Below, in pieces: positions 23,713 through 34,163 of a stretch of 64,000 nt of DNA (within the stretch, counting starts at the first letter, position 1; the number at the start of each line of letters is the position of its first letter). The notes under the pieces are model-generated. The model had not been told where the DNA came from, ran no database searches, and was given only the letters and a program-made list of their open reading frames with translations. Both the position numbers and the translations under genes were made by a program. This DNA is from Rutstroemia sp. NJR-2017a BVV2 (lineage: Eukaryota; Ascomycota; Leotiomycetes; Helotiales; Rutstroemiaceae). The stretch lies in the NCBI GenBank assembly GCA_002946415.1, contig NJPS01000035.1, positions 248,001 through 312,000 on the forward strand, in the 5' to 3' direction.

Positions 23713-24161
23713 GCTAAGTACAGTTTCCCCAGATCTTCCTAAGGCAATTGATTAAAGGGTATGATAGATCATGTCACTTTTGCTTGAAAAAAAGGTGGAC
23801 GGTGGTAGAGGGACGGGGTTTGTTGCACGAAATGGGGACAGAAGAGTGGACAGTAAATGAAAATGCTGGAGAATGCGGGGCTGCAGAGAGTGGTGTAGAA
23901 GTACGTTTTGGGTCGATACAGCTCTCCGAAGTGGACGAGGCGATCCGAGGCGGTCCGAGGCCATGTCACTCGGCAAAAGGGGCAGGAGCCGGGTATATGA
24001 AGTAGGGTTATTCGTTCTATTCTAGATTCTAGAATGATTTGACCCCCATGGTACCCGGATCTCTTAGACCATGGTTTCCCGCACCCTTAAAACAACTCTT
24101 TGCTTTTCCTATTCCCAAAGAAGCACTCCCGCGATGCCCCAAACCCACTTTCATACATCTA
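23713..24161. other. Intergenic region upstream of the C2H2 regulator
   Basis: This 449-bp region holds the promoter of the C2H2 regulator and the 3' flank of CysRS. No gene or repeat is seen. Confidence 0.35.
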
Positions 24162-26757
24162 TCATGACTGCGCCTTGGCTTTCCAATCCTCGTGAGCTTT
24201 CTTTTGCTTTTCCCAGTCCTTCCTCAGCTTCTTCAACGCGCTCTTCGGCACATCTTTCCCATCCTTCGTCTTCGTTGGCAGTCCTTCTGTATCCCATTCA
24301 CTAAATCTATCATCCTTGTACATCTCCAGTGGGTTTACTTTAGCCTTCTCGATCTTCTCCTGCTCCAACTTTTCTCTCGCAAGTCGGGCTTCCTCTTTTT
24401 GGGCAGCCTTTTCCCTTTCCTTAGCAGCTTTTTCTTCCTTTTGTGCAAGAAGCTCTTCTTTTGGAATGAACTTGATTAATGACTCTTGATCATTTGGTCT
24501 GTCGTCTAGATAGACACCAAGGTTCGTAAGATCAGTATCTCTGATCCGATCCGACAAAGACAATATCTGCTTCTTATGCTCAGATGTTGCTGCAATTTTC
24601 CGTAACTCATGTCTCGTTTTCGCGATAGCACGTATGTAAGGTAACGCAAGTTTTTCTTGATCCTTGGAACCTGCAGTGACAAGTGAAGCGAACTGAGCAT
24701 CAACATCTGCTGCAAGTAATTTGTCAAGTGTTTCCGCATGTAGAGACATATCCTCAATTTCCTGCTTGACATTTCTAAGTACTGTCGCATAAGGAGCCAC
24801 AAGCTCCTGGGGTGATAGATTGCTGTTCGTAGAAGCGTTGATCCACCCAAGACCATCGTAGGGCGCTTTTGCGTTCGCATCAAGTCCAAAGATGCCTAAG
24901 ATTTTAGTTACCCATCTGGCAACCTTTCCTAAACCTCGGACATCAACATCGGCGTTGTGAGTGTTTATGTGGATGTTCGACTCTTTGATGAGTTCTTGGA
25001 TAGTCAGCATTGCTCGTGGAGTATCGAATGATTCGGTGAGTGCTATATGTAAATCTTTCTGGGCTTTATCCAGTGCCGTTTGTAGTTCGGAATGTAATGT
25101 GAACGAATTCAGGTCCTCGAGAGTTGACTCTGAGTCAGCTTCAACGAGTAGAGATTTGACGTTAACAAAGAAATTCTGCACATCATTAGTAGTGAGTCAC
25201 ATAAGCTCATTGGAATCTTACGTTAACAGTCGCCTCCCATCCCTCAGCCGCCAACCTCAATTCTGGTGAAATTTCAACACCATCGTTCCACCTGCCCATC
25301 AAGAACACTATTCTCATCCCTCTTGGTGTATAATCCGTAGCCAGTGCATCGCGTATTGTCTGGAAGTTCTTCAAGGATTTGGACATCTTAGAACCTGCGA
25401 TTGATAAGTGTCCCATGTGAAGGAAATAGTTGATCCATTCATGGGGACCATGGCCATGTTCACAGAAATATGCCTCACTCTGAGCCAGCTCATTGTCGTG
25501 ATGCGGGAAAGCCAAATCGATACCACCAGAATGAATATCTATCTTGGACCCTAGTACATCTGAAGCCATAACAGAGCACTCGATATGCCATCCCGGTCTT
25601 CCTTCACCCCATGGACTTGGCCAACTAGGCTCTCCTGACTTGGACTTCTTCCAAAGCGCAAAGTCTCCAGGGCCCCGCTTGCCTCCTAAGTTCTTCGACA
25701 GTGATCCTTCACCCTCTTCTTGGAGGGCTTTATCGTTTCGACTTTCAGGTCGCAATCGCGCATATGGGTTTCCAGCTTTCTCAAACGCTCCAATGTCAAA
25801 GTAAACAGATCCTTCAGACTCATATGCGAACCCCTTCTCAATGATCCTCTCGACGAATGTTGCGATTTGAGGGACGTATGTTGTAACTCGTGTGATAACA
25901 TCCGGCTTCATGACATTGAGATCGTCCATATCTTGCATAAATTGTTCTTCCCAGTATTGCGTAACCTTGGTGAAAATTGCATGGTCCTTTGCGTCGATTG
26001 AGTCCTTATAAAGAGAGTCTAAGTATGGCAAAAGTATTTCATCTGCTCCCCCGAACACCTTCTCCTCTTGAATTGCCTTTGCGGCGGCAGAGAGATTACT
26101 GAGGTGCATCTTCATCTTGGCTTCTGCGTCTCCAGGCTTCCCCTCTCCAGTCAATGTTCCGCCCGCCAGCACCTTTCCATACGCAGCGTCTCTTCTTTCT
26201 TCATAATTGCGCGGGGTAAGCTCTGAGCCATCTTCCAGCAGGGCAGGCAAGTTCGATTTCGCATAGGATTGGAAAGCTTCTGCAGCTAGTTTCGCAAGTT
26301 CGGCTTCCGTATAGGTTTTCGACTTCTCGAGCTCCAAGAGCTTTTGTCTTCTTGCTTTAAGAATGATCTGCCATCATCATATCAGCACATTACCCCGCCA
26401 TCTGGTGTTCGCGCATCCCACCTTATCATCGACATCGGTAATATTCATAACAAACTTTACATCAAATTGAAAATAATACTTCATAATCCTTCGTATAATA
26501 TCGGTCGAGACATAATTTCTAGCGTGTCCTAAATGCGAATGATCGTAGACCGTTGGACCGCAGACATACCAAGAGACCTTGCCCTTCTCAATGGGGACAA
26601 ATGGGACAGGAGCCCCAGGCTGCAAAGAATTGTGAACTTTTAATTGATCCATTCTTATAGAATGACTTGTGGTGTACTTTCGAATTCTGAGAACATGAAG
26701 ATGGGTGGGAGGAGTAGAGAGTGTTGAAAGTCTTAAGGAGCGTGAGAGAAGAAACAT
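24162..26757 (-). CDS. Cysteinyl-tRNA synthetase (three exons)
   Basis: A class I aminoacyl-tRNA synthetase that charges tRNA-Cys. Exons on the minus strand are 26757-26422, 26367-25222 and 25175-24162 (introns of 54 and 46 nt, both phase 0), giving 831 residues. It has the HIGH-type motif HLGH (about 75-78) after the zinc Cys in YVCGPTVYDHSH, WHIECSVMA with further zinc ligands, the HHDNELAQSEA helix, and KMSKSLKNF (about 439). The first 35 residues (start MFLLSRSLRL, with RIRKY before TTSHS) form a basic, Ser-rich mitochondrial-type presequence, and Met36 (MDQLKVHN) begins the conserved part. Dual mitochondrial and cytosolic products from two starts are plausible. The C-terminus is a Lys/Glu coiled-coil tail. 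It is divergent from TRM61. Confidence 0.95.
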
Positions 26758-27010
26758 TCAGCCTTTATAAAATGTCGAAGTAGGTTGAGTCACTTCTTGA
26801 GTCACTTCTTCGTGCGCTGTGAGGCCTCTTTGGAATTTCGAATTAGGCTGGAATTTTGCCGTAAGGGTCCCTGGAAATCTAGCAATGGCGTTATAATCAG
26901 GCTGCACATCAGCCTTGCACTAAGAATTATTTTTCTGAGAACTTAACTTCGAGTTGCAACGAACAGATTGAACGCCAAAACTACAGAGTATTTAATCGCA
27001 AACAACAAAG
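26758..27010. promoter_or_regulatory. Short divergent promoter region, CysRS / TRM61
   Basis: Only 253 bp separates the outward-facing start codons of two tRNA-metabolism genes. This is consistent with a shared bidirectional promoter. A tandem GAGTCACTTCTT pair occurs at about 26789-26814. Confidence 0.5.
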
Positions 27011-28573
27011 ATGTCGACCAAGAGATCACCATTCCTCCATCCTGGACCAACGTCCACCAAGGATCAATTGGCGATTCTCCATCTCAAGAGAGATCTGCAA
27101 ATGCCCACGATTTTACGCGATCATGACGAGAAGAATGAAGGCTATTCAGAAGGCAAGGTCACCAATACTCGATTCGGCTCTTTTCCTCATAGCACATTGA
27201 TTGGTATACCGTGGGGGACGCAAGTGCTAGCCTCCAAGGTCGACACTGGATCTCGAGGGCGTAAAGGCGATAAAAAACGGAAACGAGAAGATTCTGAAGC
27301 AGTTAGTACACCACAAGGCACAGAGGCTACACCCGTGGAGACCGGAGAAGATGAAGCCTCAACACCGAAGGAATTGAAACAAGCCACAGCTGCGGATACT
27401 GGGTTCATACATTTCCTACCACCAACGGCCGAGATCTGGACAAATTCGCTACCTCATAGAACACAAGTTGTTTATACACCAGATTATAGTTATATTTTAC
27501 ATCGCTTGCGCGCTAGACCAGGAACGAGTATAATAGAGGCGGGAGCTGGCAGTGGATCGTTCACGCATGCATCAACAAGAGCAGTATTCAGTGGATATCC
27601 TGACGAACATACAACAAAGAAGCGCAAGCTGGGAAAGGTGTGGAGTTTTGAATTTCATGAGCAAAGACATGGAAAATTGGTCGAAGAGTTGGGCGAACAT
27701 GGACTGAACGGGATTGTACAGATCACACATCGCGATGTTTGTGAGGGAGGGTTCCTTGTGGATGGACAGAGTCCAAAGGCTGATGCTATATTTTTGGATT
27801 TACCAGCTCCATGGTTGGCATTGCCCCATCTGACTCGATCTCCCCCTCCACCAATTCAGAACAATACCGGCGAGCCAGTTTTGACGAAACATTCCGACGC
27901 TCCTTTCGTTTCTGCTTTAAACCCGGAGGCCCCAATCCATCTCTGCACATTCTCTCCATGCATTGAGCAAGTCCAACGTACCATATCAGTCATGCGCCAA
28001 CTTGGTTGGGTGGACATTGAGATGGTAGAATTGGCTCACAAGGGTCTCGAAGTGCGTCGGGAGAGAATTGGAGTCAACAATGGCTTACAGCGAGGTCTAC
28101 AGAATTCTCCTGCTAATGTCGAGGAAGCTGTGTCACGGTTATTGGAAGTAGAAAATGGACATAAAGGATTCTTTGAGAATGGCGATGCGCCCAAGAAGAT
28201 AATACGACCAAATCCCAACAGCAGGGAATCATTAATAAGAAACTTGGTTGAGGGCAAGATCTATAAGCAAGGTAAGTTAATACATAAGCCGGAACAGGAA
28301 ATCAAAACCCACACTTCATATCTGGTCTTTGCCGTCCTGCCAAGGGATTGGAGTGACGAAGATGAGAGAAAGGCTAGGGAGAAATGGGAGGTTAAGTTCA
28401 CTGGCGAACCGGAGACAAAGAGGATGAAACCGATGAGTAAGAGGCAGATGAAGAGAGAAGCTAGAAGTCAAAACGCACAGAGCGAGGATGCTGCACCGAC
28501 CGGAGAAGCGAACGGGACGCAAGCAGGTGAAGCAGAGACAACAGAGTTCGACATCAAGACGACTTTGGAATAA
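27011..28573 (+). CDS. TRM61: tRNA (adenine(58)-N1)-methyltransferase catalytic subunit
   Basis: The SAM-dependent catalytic subunit that, with Trm6, methylates A58 of tRNAs in the nucleus. The single-exon protein has 520 residues. The N-terminal barrel part contains VTNTRFGSFPHSTLIGIPWG and FIHFLPPTAEIWTNSLPHRTQ. SAM motif I is IIEAGAGSGSFTHA (about 174-187), followed by WSFEFHEQR and the active-site segment DAIFLDLPAPW (about 258-268), then HLCTFSPCIEQVQRT. A fungal-type low-complexity insertion lies at about residues 84-125, and a Lys/Glu-rich C-terminal tail follows. The family call is firm. Confidence 0.94.
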   Translation: MSTKRSPFLHPGPTSTKDQLAILHLKRDLQMPTILRDHDEKNEGYSEGKVTNTRFGSFPHSTLIGIPWGTQVLASKVDTGSRGRKGDKKRKREDSEAVSTPQGTEATPVETGEDEASTPKELKQATAADTGFIHFLPPTAEIWTNSLPHRTQVVYTPDYSYILHRLRARPGTSIIEAGAGSGSFTHASTRAVFSGYPDEHTTKKRKLGKVWSFEFHEQRHGKLVEELGEHGLNGIVQITHRDVCEGGFLVDGQSPKADAIFLDLPAPWLALPHLTRSPPPPIQNNTGEPVLTKHSDAPFVSALNPEAPIHLCTFSPCIEQVQRTISVMRQLGWVDIEMVELAHKGLEVRRERIGVNNGLQRGLQNSPANVEEAVSRLLEVENGHKGFFENGDAPKKIIRPNPNSRESLIRNLVEGKIYKQGKLIHKPEQEIKTHTSYLVFAVLPRDWSDEDERKAREKWEVKFTGEPETKRMKPMSKRQMKREARSQNAQSEDAAPTGEANGTQAGEAETTEFDIKTTLE

Positions 28574-29227
28574 ATCAGATGGCAACCCGACAAATTCATC
28601 GTCTACTACTGGTTCGGCAATCAGTTGTGGCGTTGATTGTTGACTTGAGATGCACAGTGTAATTGCTGTTCTGATATGGATCGAACCATCAGATGGCCCT
28701 GGGTTCACAAGGGGGCGTTATGTAGCCTTTGTTATCTTCAACGACTTGCACTGAAACCAGGCGACAAACAATATCCATCTCTTTTAATACCTTTTTGATT
28801 CAATTGACTTTCTAGTTGTGTCCTAACCTTACCTTTTCACTGCCTAATAGTTTGTCGGCAGAGCTTAAGTCACGTTCTCCCTCTCTTCTATTAATGCATG
28901 GGTATGCGCCTAATGCTGCAAGGACAGCACAAGGCTGGTAGCAGTGAGCTTTTTGGAATTATTGTCCAAGGACGCACGGCGTCGGCTGCATCGAGAAACC
29001 TCCTTCGTTATTGCTGTACGCATGCAAACCGGTGCACGCAAGTTTCGCACGTCGAAGCGATCGCAGCCTGTAAGGATTGAAGGTTGCAGGAATGACTTGC
29101 TCCGCGGAACGAGCGAACCGCTATGTACGGACTCAATTGAGAATTCATCAACAACTAGAGCATAGCCGCTGGAGGCAGCTGAAAGACCATTCCACCCATT
29201 ACAAGATCCACATATCTTCTACTACCA
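28574..29227. other. Intergenic region downstream of TRM61
   Basis: A 650-bp stretch of untranslated sequence with no supported frame. It ends at the left terminus of the MITE. Confidence 0.35.
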
Positions 29228-29528
29228 TACTATCCCTCCCAAGAACAAAGGTTATTCGGTGGAACTCCACCTTGCACAGTAAGAAGGGCTTGATTTGAAT
29301 GGTCAAACCTTTTACTATTGTCCTTGCAAGTAGGTTCCCCTCCCTTATTAGTAGCCTGCCTTGAGTCTGCTCAACTTATTTTAGCTGGCTTGGAGTATGA
29401 GTAGTTAGGTTGGCAAAAAGTTTTCTATAGTAAACTATCAGAATCTGATCAATTCTACTTGCTGAATACCCTGGTTATACTAAAGCCAAGTTCCACCAAA
29501 TAACCTTTGTTTTTGGGGAGGGATAGTA
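29228..29528. mobile_element. MITE-like element with TA target duplication
   Basis: The left end, CTATCCCTCCCAAGAACAAA from 29230 and continuing GGTTATTCGGTGGAACT, is the reverse complement of the right end (about 29489-29526), with only a few mismatches over about 38 bp. Both ends are flanked by TA (29228-29229 and 29527-29528), the target duplication expected of Tc1/mariner/pogo-type elements. The 297-bp body has no coding frame, so it would need a transposase supplied in trans. Its terminal repeats do not match those of the transposon at 32420. Confidence 0.75.
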
Positions 29529-29980
29529 TGTATCTACAATCCGACCACGCTTACCGACTGAAAATCCGCGTATTTTTCAATGGCACCTCGAAGATGAAGA
29601 TTCGGGAGAATTTAACGCCGAGTTTGGGCAATCCTAAACTCTAATGGCCGTATGCATCGTATTCGCCGTATTCACAGCCCACTATTTCATCATCGGTGGA
29701 TCTCTTTGCCCCGCGTCTGGAGAGTTGCAGCGATGGGGAACTTGTTTACCACCCCCGCAATCCAAGAGGTTTAGCGGCAGTCACTGCATTCAACCGGCTT
29801 TCATCATTTACCCGCTCTACGGCAACGCCTAAATTCCTTGTTCCCCCGCGGCTTCACTCACGCTATGATTAAGAATTTAAAAGTGTACATATAAAGTTGA
29901 CATCCACAATTAGGAGGATGGATGAACTGATATTTGGATCGCAATACTCAGACGGCACAAACACGTTTTATACATCAGCC

Positions 29981-31760
29981 ATGACGTCTTTCTTCGTCTA
30001 CCTGACCAGCTTTCTAGCTGCTGCACAAGTCATATTGGGCTTCCCCAGTTCAAAAAACATGACATATGTTAACCCTGCCATTCCAGGATGGCACAGTGAT
30101 CCAAGCTGTGTCTTTGTTCCTGAACTAGATGATACCTTCTTTTGTGTTACTTCCACATTTCTTCTCACTCCCGGCCTACCAATTCATGCCAGTAAGGACT
30201 TGGTTAACTGGAAGCTTGCCAGTCATGCCTTGAATCGACCTAGCCAATATCCGTGGTACAGCAATGTTACTCGTCAATCCGATGGAATATATGCAGCCAC
30301 CCTACGTTATCACGACGACACGTTCTATCTTATCACTTTCTTCGTTTCTACACCAGGCAATTCAGGATACCCTGGAATGCTATTTAAGACCAAGAACCCC
30401 TACGACAATAGTGCTTGGAGCGACCCTATCTTGTTCCCTGCAGCGAGCATCGATCCTGATCTGTTTTGGGATGACGATGGTCAAGCTTATGTTGCAGTTG
30501 CCGGAGTCAGCCTGTCTACTTTCGACGTAGCCACCGGCACTATCGGCACCGCGCATTCAATCTGGAACGGCACTGGAGGCGTTTATCCGGAAGGTCCTCA
30601 TATCTATAAGAAAGACGGCTGGTATTACCTCTTGATCGCGGAAGGAGGAACTGAAACCAACCATTCCGTCACCATGGCCCGTTCAAAGAACGTCACTGGT
30701 CCATACGTGGGCTATGAACACAACCCTGTGCTCACCAACCGCGGTACCGATGAGTATTTCCAAACCGTCGGCCATGCCGACCTCTTCCACGATGCAAACG
30801 GCAATTGGTGGACCTGTGCACTATCCACACGCTCCGGACCAGAATGGAAGAACTACCCCATGGGCCGAGAAACAGTCATAACAGCCGCCAAATGGGAAAA
30901 AGGAGAATTCCCCGTTATGACACCAGTCCAGGGAGTTGAAAGTGTATGGCGTCTCCCCACCTCGAAGAAGTTACCAGGTAATGGACCATTCATCGGAGAA
31001 CCAGATGTGATTAATTTCGAACCCGGATCTTCACTTCCTTCCCAGCTGAGTTTCTGGAGATGGCCGGATGTCAATGCTTATACGATCTCTCCAAAGGGAC
31101 ATCCTAATACCCTTGGTCTTAAACCATCAAAAGACATCAGCAGCGGCTCCGCGCCAATAACATTAATAATGCGTGTTCAAACCGATACTCTATTCGACTT
31201 CAGCGTCGACGTAGATTTCTCGCCCAAAGTCGCCCAGGAAGAAGCCGGCGTCACTCTCTTCCTAAACCAAGTCCAGCATCTCGACCTCGGTATCGTCCTA
31301 CTTCCTCAAGGCAGCTCAAACTCCTCGAATCTGATCCCACAACTTCGCTTCCGCACGACAGGGACTGGTAATCTCGAAGGGCCGCTCCCAGCTGTGGTTA
31401 CTGAGCCAATTCCGCATTCTTGGTTGGGACACCCGATTACCTTGGAAATTCAGGCGAAGAATGATACACATTATCAGTTTTCTGCGGGCAATGGACATGA
31501 TAAGAAGATTCTCGGGCTTGCACCGGCGACGATCGTTAGTGGTGGAGAGGGGCCGTTTACTGGTATGTTATCTATTTTGCGATATTTTCCACCTGTGGTT
31601 CTCATGCTGACTATTTGGGATAGGTGCACTTGTGGGAGCTTATGCTACGGCTAATAATGGCTCGGGGACCACGGAATCGTATATTTCGAAGTGGAGGTAC
31701 ACGGGTGTGGCGCAAAAGATAGATACGGATAAGTATGTGCCTTCTTCGAGCAAGTACTAA
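29981..31760 (+). CDS. Secreted GH43 family glycosidase (beta-xylosidase / arabinofuranosidase type)
   Basis: A predicted extracellular enzyme acting on xylan or arabinan side chains. Exons 29981-31562 and 31624-31760 (61-nt intron, phase 1) give 572 residues. The chosen ATG starts a clear signal peptide (MTSFFVYLTSFLAAAQVILG); an upstream in-frame extension to 29897 would bury it. The GH43 five-blade propeller catalytic triad is visible: base Asp in WHSDPSCVF, pKa-tuning Asp in SIDPDLFWDDDG and acid Glu in VYPEGPHIYKK. A second beta-sandwich domain (after about residue 330, with SFWRWPDV and GVTLFLNQ) matches the usual GH43 C-terminal module. Several N-x-S/T sites are present. Substrate specificity cannot be read from the sequence. 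Confidence 0.92.
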
Positions 31761-32419
31761 AGGTTAGGCTTTAGATGGGTATGGCCCGATGCAGATAGCT
31801 CGTCGGTGGATTAAGGAAATAAAAGTTTATGTCTTCAGGTCTCTGGATCACCGTAGTGATAGAGGTTAGTGCCTAACGGCGACCGTTTTGGTCTGTGATT
31901 TGATTTCGGAGCCTACAACCTCGTCTTGGACGAGGATACACGGCCGTGTATTGCCATCTACAATAACAGCAGTAGTTGCTCGTGGTTCTTGGATGCCATG
32001 AGACTGACACTTCATGGTTTAGCTTCGTTTATTGAGCTAAAGCGCAGAGTTAGTAGAAGATGACAGTCAACGTACCTGATAATATACTACAAGGATTTCA
32101 TAGTTGGCATTCTAGCAATTTCATTGCTTCGCTGATACGTAACTGAATGTCTTTTTGCAAATGAATAGATTCTAAATAAGTGTATGTTGGAAGGTTTTTC
32201 TTACTCCATGTGGAACTCTTACACCCCTCCCTTTTACCCCTTTCACTTGCTAGCTTGCGCTTCCTTTTCACTTCACACCATGGCTGCTAGTCTCGAGGTT
32301 GGGTATCTGTTATTTTTTTGGAAAACAAAGAAACCTTTAGATTGTGTGATCTGTATTGAGGATACTTCATGTTCAAGGAGAGTTCATACTATGTAACATT
32401 TCGAATCAATAGTGAGGGG
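31761..32419. other. Intergenic region between the GH43 gene and the transposon
   Basis: A 660-bp stretch with the GH43 3' flank and two adjacent palindromes at 31919-31951 (listed separately). No gene is supported. Confidence 0.35.
31919..31951. repeat. Two adjacent perfect palindromic hairpins
   Basis: CCTCGTC-TTG-GACGAGG (31919-31935) is followed directly by ATACACGGCCGTGTAT (31936-31951), a perfect 16-bp palindrome. They lie 160 bp after the GH43 stop. They may be a 3'-UTR structure or a protein-binding site. Confidence 0.55.
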
Positions 32420-32449
32420 CCACCAGTGGGTGCACTAACTCATTCAACA
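32420..32449 (+). repeat. Left terminal inverted repeat of the transposon
   Basis: 30 bp, identical to the reverse complement of 33855-33884. Confidence 0.9.
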
Positions 32450-32520
32450 CCATTAACCGAGAATCCACCCCAAAATTAAGACGCGTCGAGATATCACCTT
32501 TTTACTTCAACTATGACAAA

Positions 32521-33795
32521 ATGGTCAACACGAGGGCTAATAGACGGGAGATTACACCAGATGGAAGAGGAACTCAAGGCGAATATAGAACTCCAATAAA
32601 AATGGAATTCCTTAGGGAGTACGACAAGAAATCGCCTCGGGAGTCGGTTCGCTCGATCGAGAGGCGTCTGGATATTGGCCAAGGAACTGGTAATAAATGG
32701 CTCAAAGATCGAGATAAATTCGGAATTAATGGATATTATCGAGTTCGCAAGGTGTCAAATAGTCTAGGACCGCATCCTAGACATTCTCCTCGTCGATTTA
32801 AAGCACTTGTTGATCCAGCTCAAAATCCTGTCCGAGATCAACGATATGAGGCTCAAATCGCATTCCACGACCTACATTTAAAACCGCGTCAACTACGATA
32901 TAATCTCGATAAATATACAAATAAAGGTCGGCGCTACAAGCAGGCATATGTGCAGAAGGAAATTAGCAAGGAAAATAGGATTAAAAGGGTGGATTATGGC
33001 AAAATCCATGAATCTGATACTCTCGAAGGGTTTTGGCAATTCTGTCTATTTACAGACGAAGCACACTTCGATCCAGCTTCCCAAGGTACTGGAAGGATCC
33101 TAAGAGAGCAGGGGCAGCGATATAACCCTGAGAATATTCAGGAGAAGCCAGCTCTCTTGGGTAATAAAGTGCACTTTTCCGGGTGGATCAATTGGCATAC
33201 GAAATGCGACAAACTTGAGTTCTACAACGACGAAGAAGAATATATTGAGAAGCCTAAACGCCCTCGCAAGCCTAGGAAGTCAAGATATGAGACTGAAGAG
33301 GATTGGAATAAGAGATTAATAGAGTGGGAGGCACAGATCGGACATGAGAAAGTGGTCAAGCCAAAGGGCAATTCTATGACCCAGGAATATTATGTCAAGC
33401 GTTTATTACCTCACTATATCGATGCTATTAAAGATCTAAGCAAGAAGAAGTCAGTTCCTATCTCTCAATGGCGTTTGGTTGAGGATGGAGATGGTTCCCA
33501 TGGTCTTAAAAAGGAAGGACTAGCTAGCCAGCTCAAGAAGGCATCTGGGATTATAAATCTTAATCATCCAGCTCAGTCTCCCGATCTGAATCCTATAGAG
33601 GCAGTTTGGAATATTCTAAAGCAACGTGTACGTCGACGGGTATTCCATACAGTGGAGGAGCTTAAAGGGGTTTTACAGGACGAATGGAGTAAGATTAAGC
33701 AGGAGGAAATCCAAAAGCGTATCATGGAGATGCCTATACGCTGTAAACAACTGATTAAAGGCAATGGGTCACCTATAAAGAGCTCTTTGTGGTAG
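32521..33795 (+). CDS. Transposase, DDE type (Tc1/mariner / IS630 superfamily)
   Basis: Intact protein of 424 residues that would cut and paste the surrounding element. The N-terminal part is a helix-turn-helix-like region (SIERRLDIGQGTGNKWLKDR, about 45-64). The catalytic core has FTDEAHFD (D179), LVEDGDGSHG (D322 or D324) and HPAQSPDLNPIEAVW (E360), the usual DDE order of this superfamily. The second motif is altered from the common form with D-N-A/G-P-x-H. A charged insertion of about 60 residues (about 235-290, EKPKRPRKPRKSR) sits between the first and second acidic residues. Proteins of this kind are common in ascomycete genomes. No stop or frameshift is seen, so the element may be recently active. 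Confidence 0.9.
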   Translation: MVNTRANRREITPDGRGTQGEYRTPIKMEFLREYDKKSPRESVRSIERRLDIGQGTGNKWLKDRDKFGINGYYRVRKVSNSLGPHPRHSPRRFKALVDPAQNPVRDQRYEAQIAFHDLHLKPRQLRYNLDKYTNKGRRYKQAYVQKEISKENRIKRVDYGKIHESDTLEGFWQFCLFTDEAHFDPASQGTGRILREQGQRYNPENIQEKPALLGNKVHFSGWINWHTKCDKLEFYNDEEEYIEKPKRPRKPRKSRYETEEDWNKRLIEWEAQIGHEKVVKPKGNSMTQEYYVKRLLPHYIDAIKDLSKKKSVPISQWRLVEDGDGSHGLKKEGLASQLKKASGIINLNHPAQSPDLNPIEAVWNILKQRVRRRVFHTVEELKGVLQDEWSKIKQEEIQKRIMEMPIRCKQLIKGNGSPIKSSLW

Positions 33796-33854
33796 TTGTA
33801 GTCAATAATATCGATTTTGAAGCACTTTTTATGCATTTCGGGTAATTTTCGGAC

Positions 33855-33884
33855 TGTTGAATGAGTTAGTGCACCCACTGGTGG
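33855..33884 (-). repeat. Right terminal inverted repeat of the transposon
   Basis: 30 bp, perfect inverted copy of 32420-32449. Confidence 0.9.
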
Positions 33885-34163
33885 GCATTCTCTTTAGCTG
33901 GGAAGCTTCACCACGAGCATCACCATTTTTTGTTATCATGCAATTATATATTTTCTGATTTAACGAATTATTTTTGTCAAAATCCAATGGGGGGTTTTTT
34001 TTGTGTATTTATATTATATGAAAAGGTTCTGAATCCTAAGCTATCTTCTTTCAACTGTGTAGAAATACCTTATGCTGGGCAGTGGGGCTTCAAGTTTGTA
34101 AATTGTAATGTAGTGCTAATGGAAAAAGAAAAGTAAAGGTGAAGGAAGAAAGACAGAGCAAAG

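Larger units (their letters stand above)
32420..33884 (+). mobile_element. Tc1/mariner-superfamily DNA transposon, apparently intact
   Basis: A 1465-bp element bounded by perfect 30-bp terminal inverted repeats at 32420-32449 and 33855-33884 (outer end CCACCAGTGGGTGC). It contains one uninterrupted transposase gene. I do not see the expected TA duplication right at the repeat ends (flanks GGGG and GCAT), so either the true ends lie slightly outside or the target preference differs. Confidence 0.88.
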
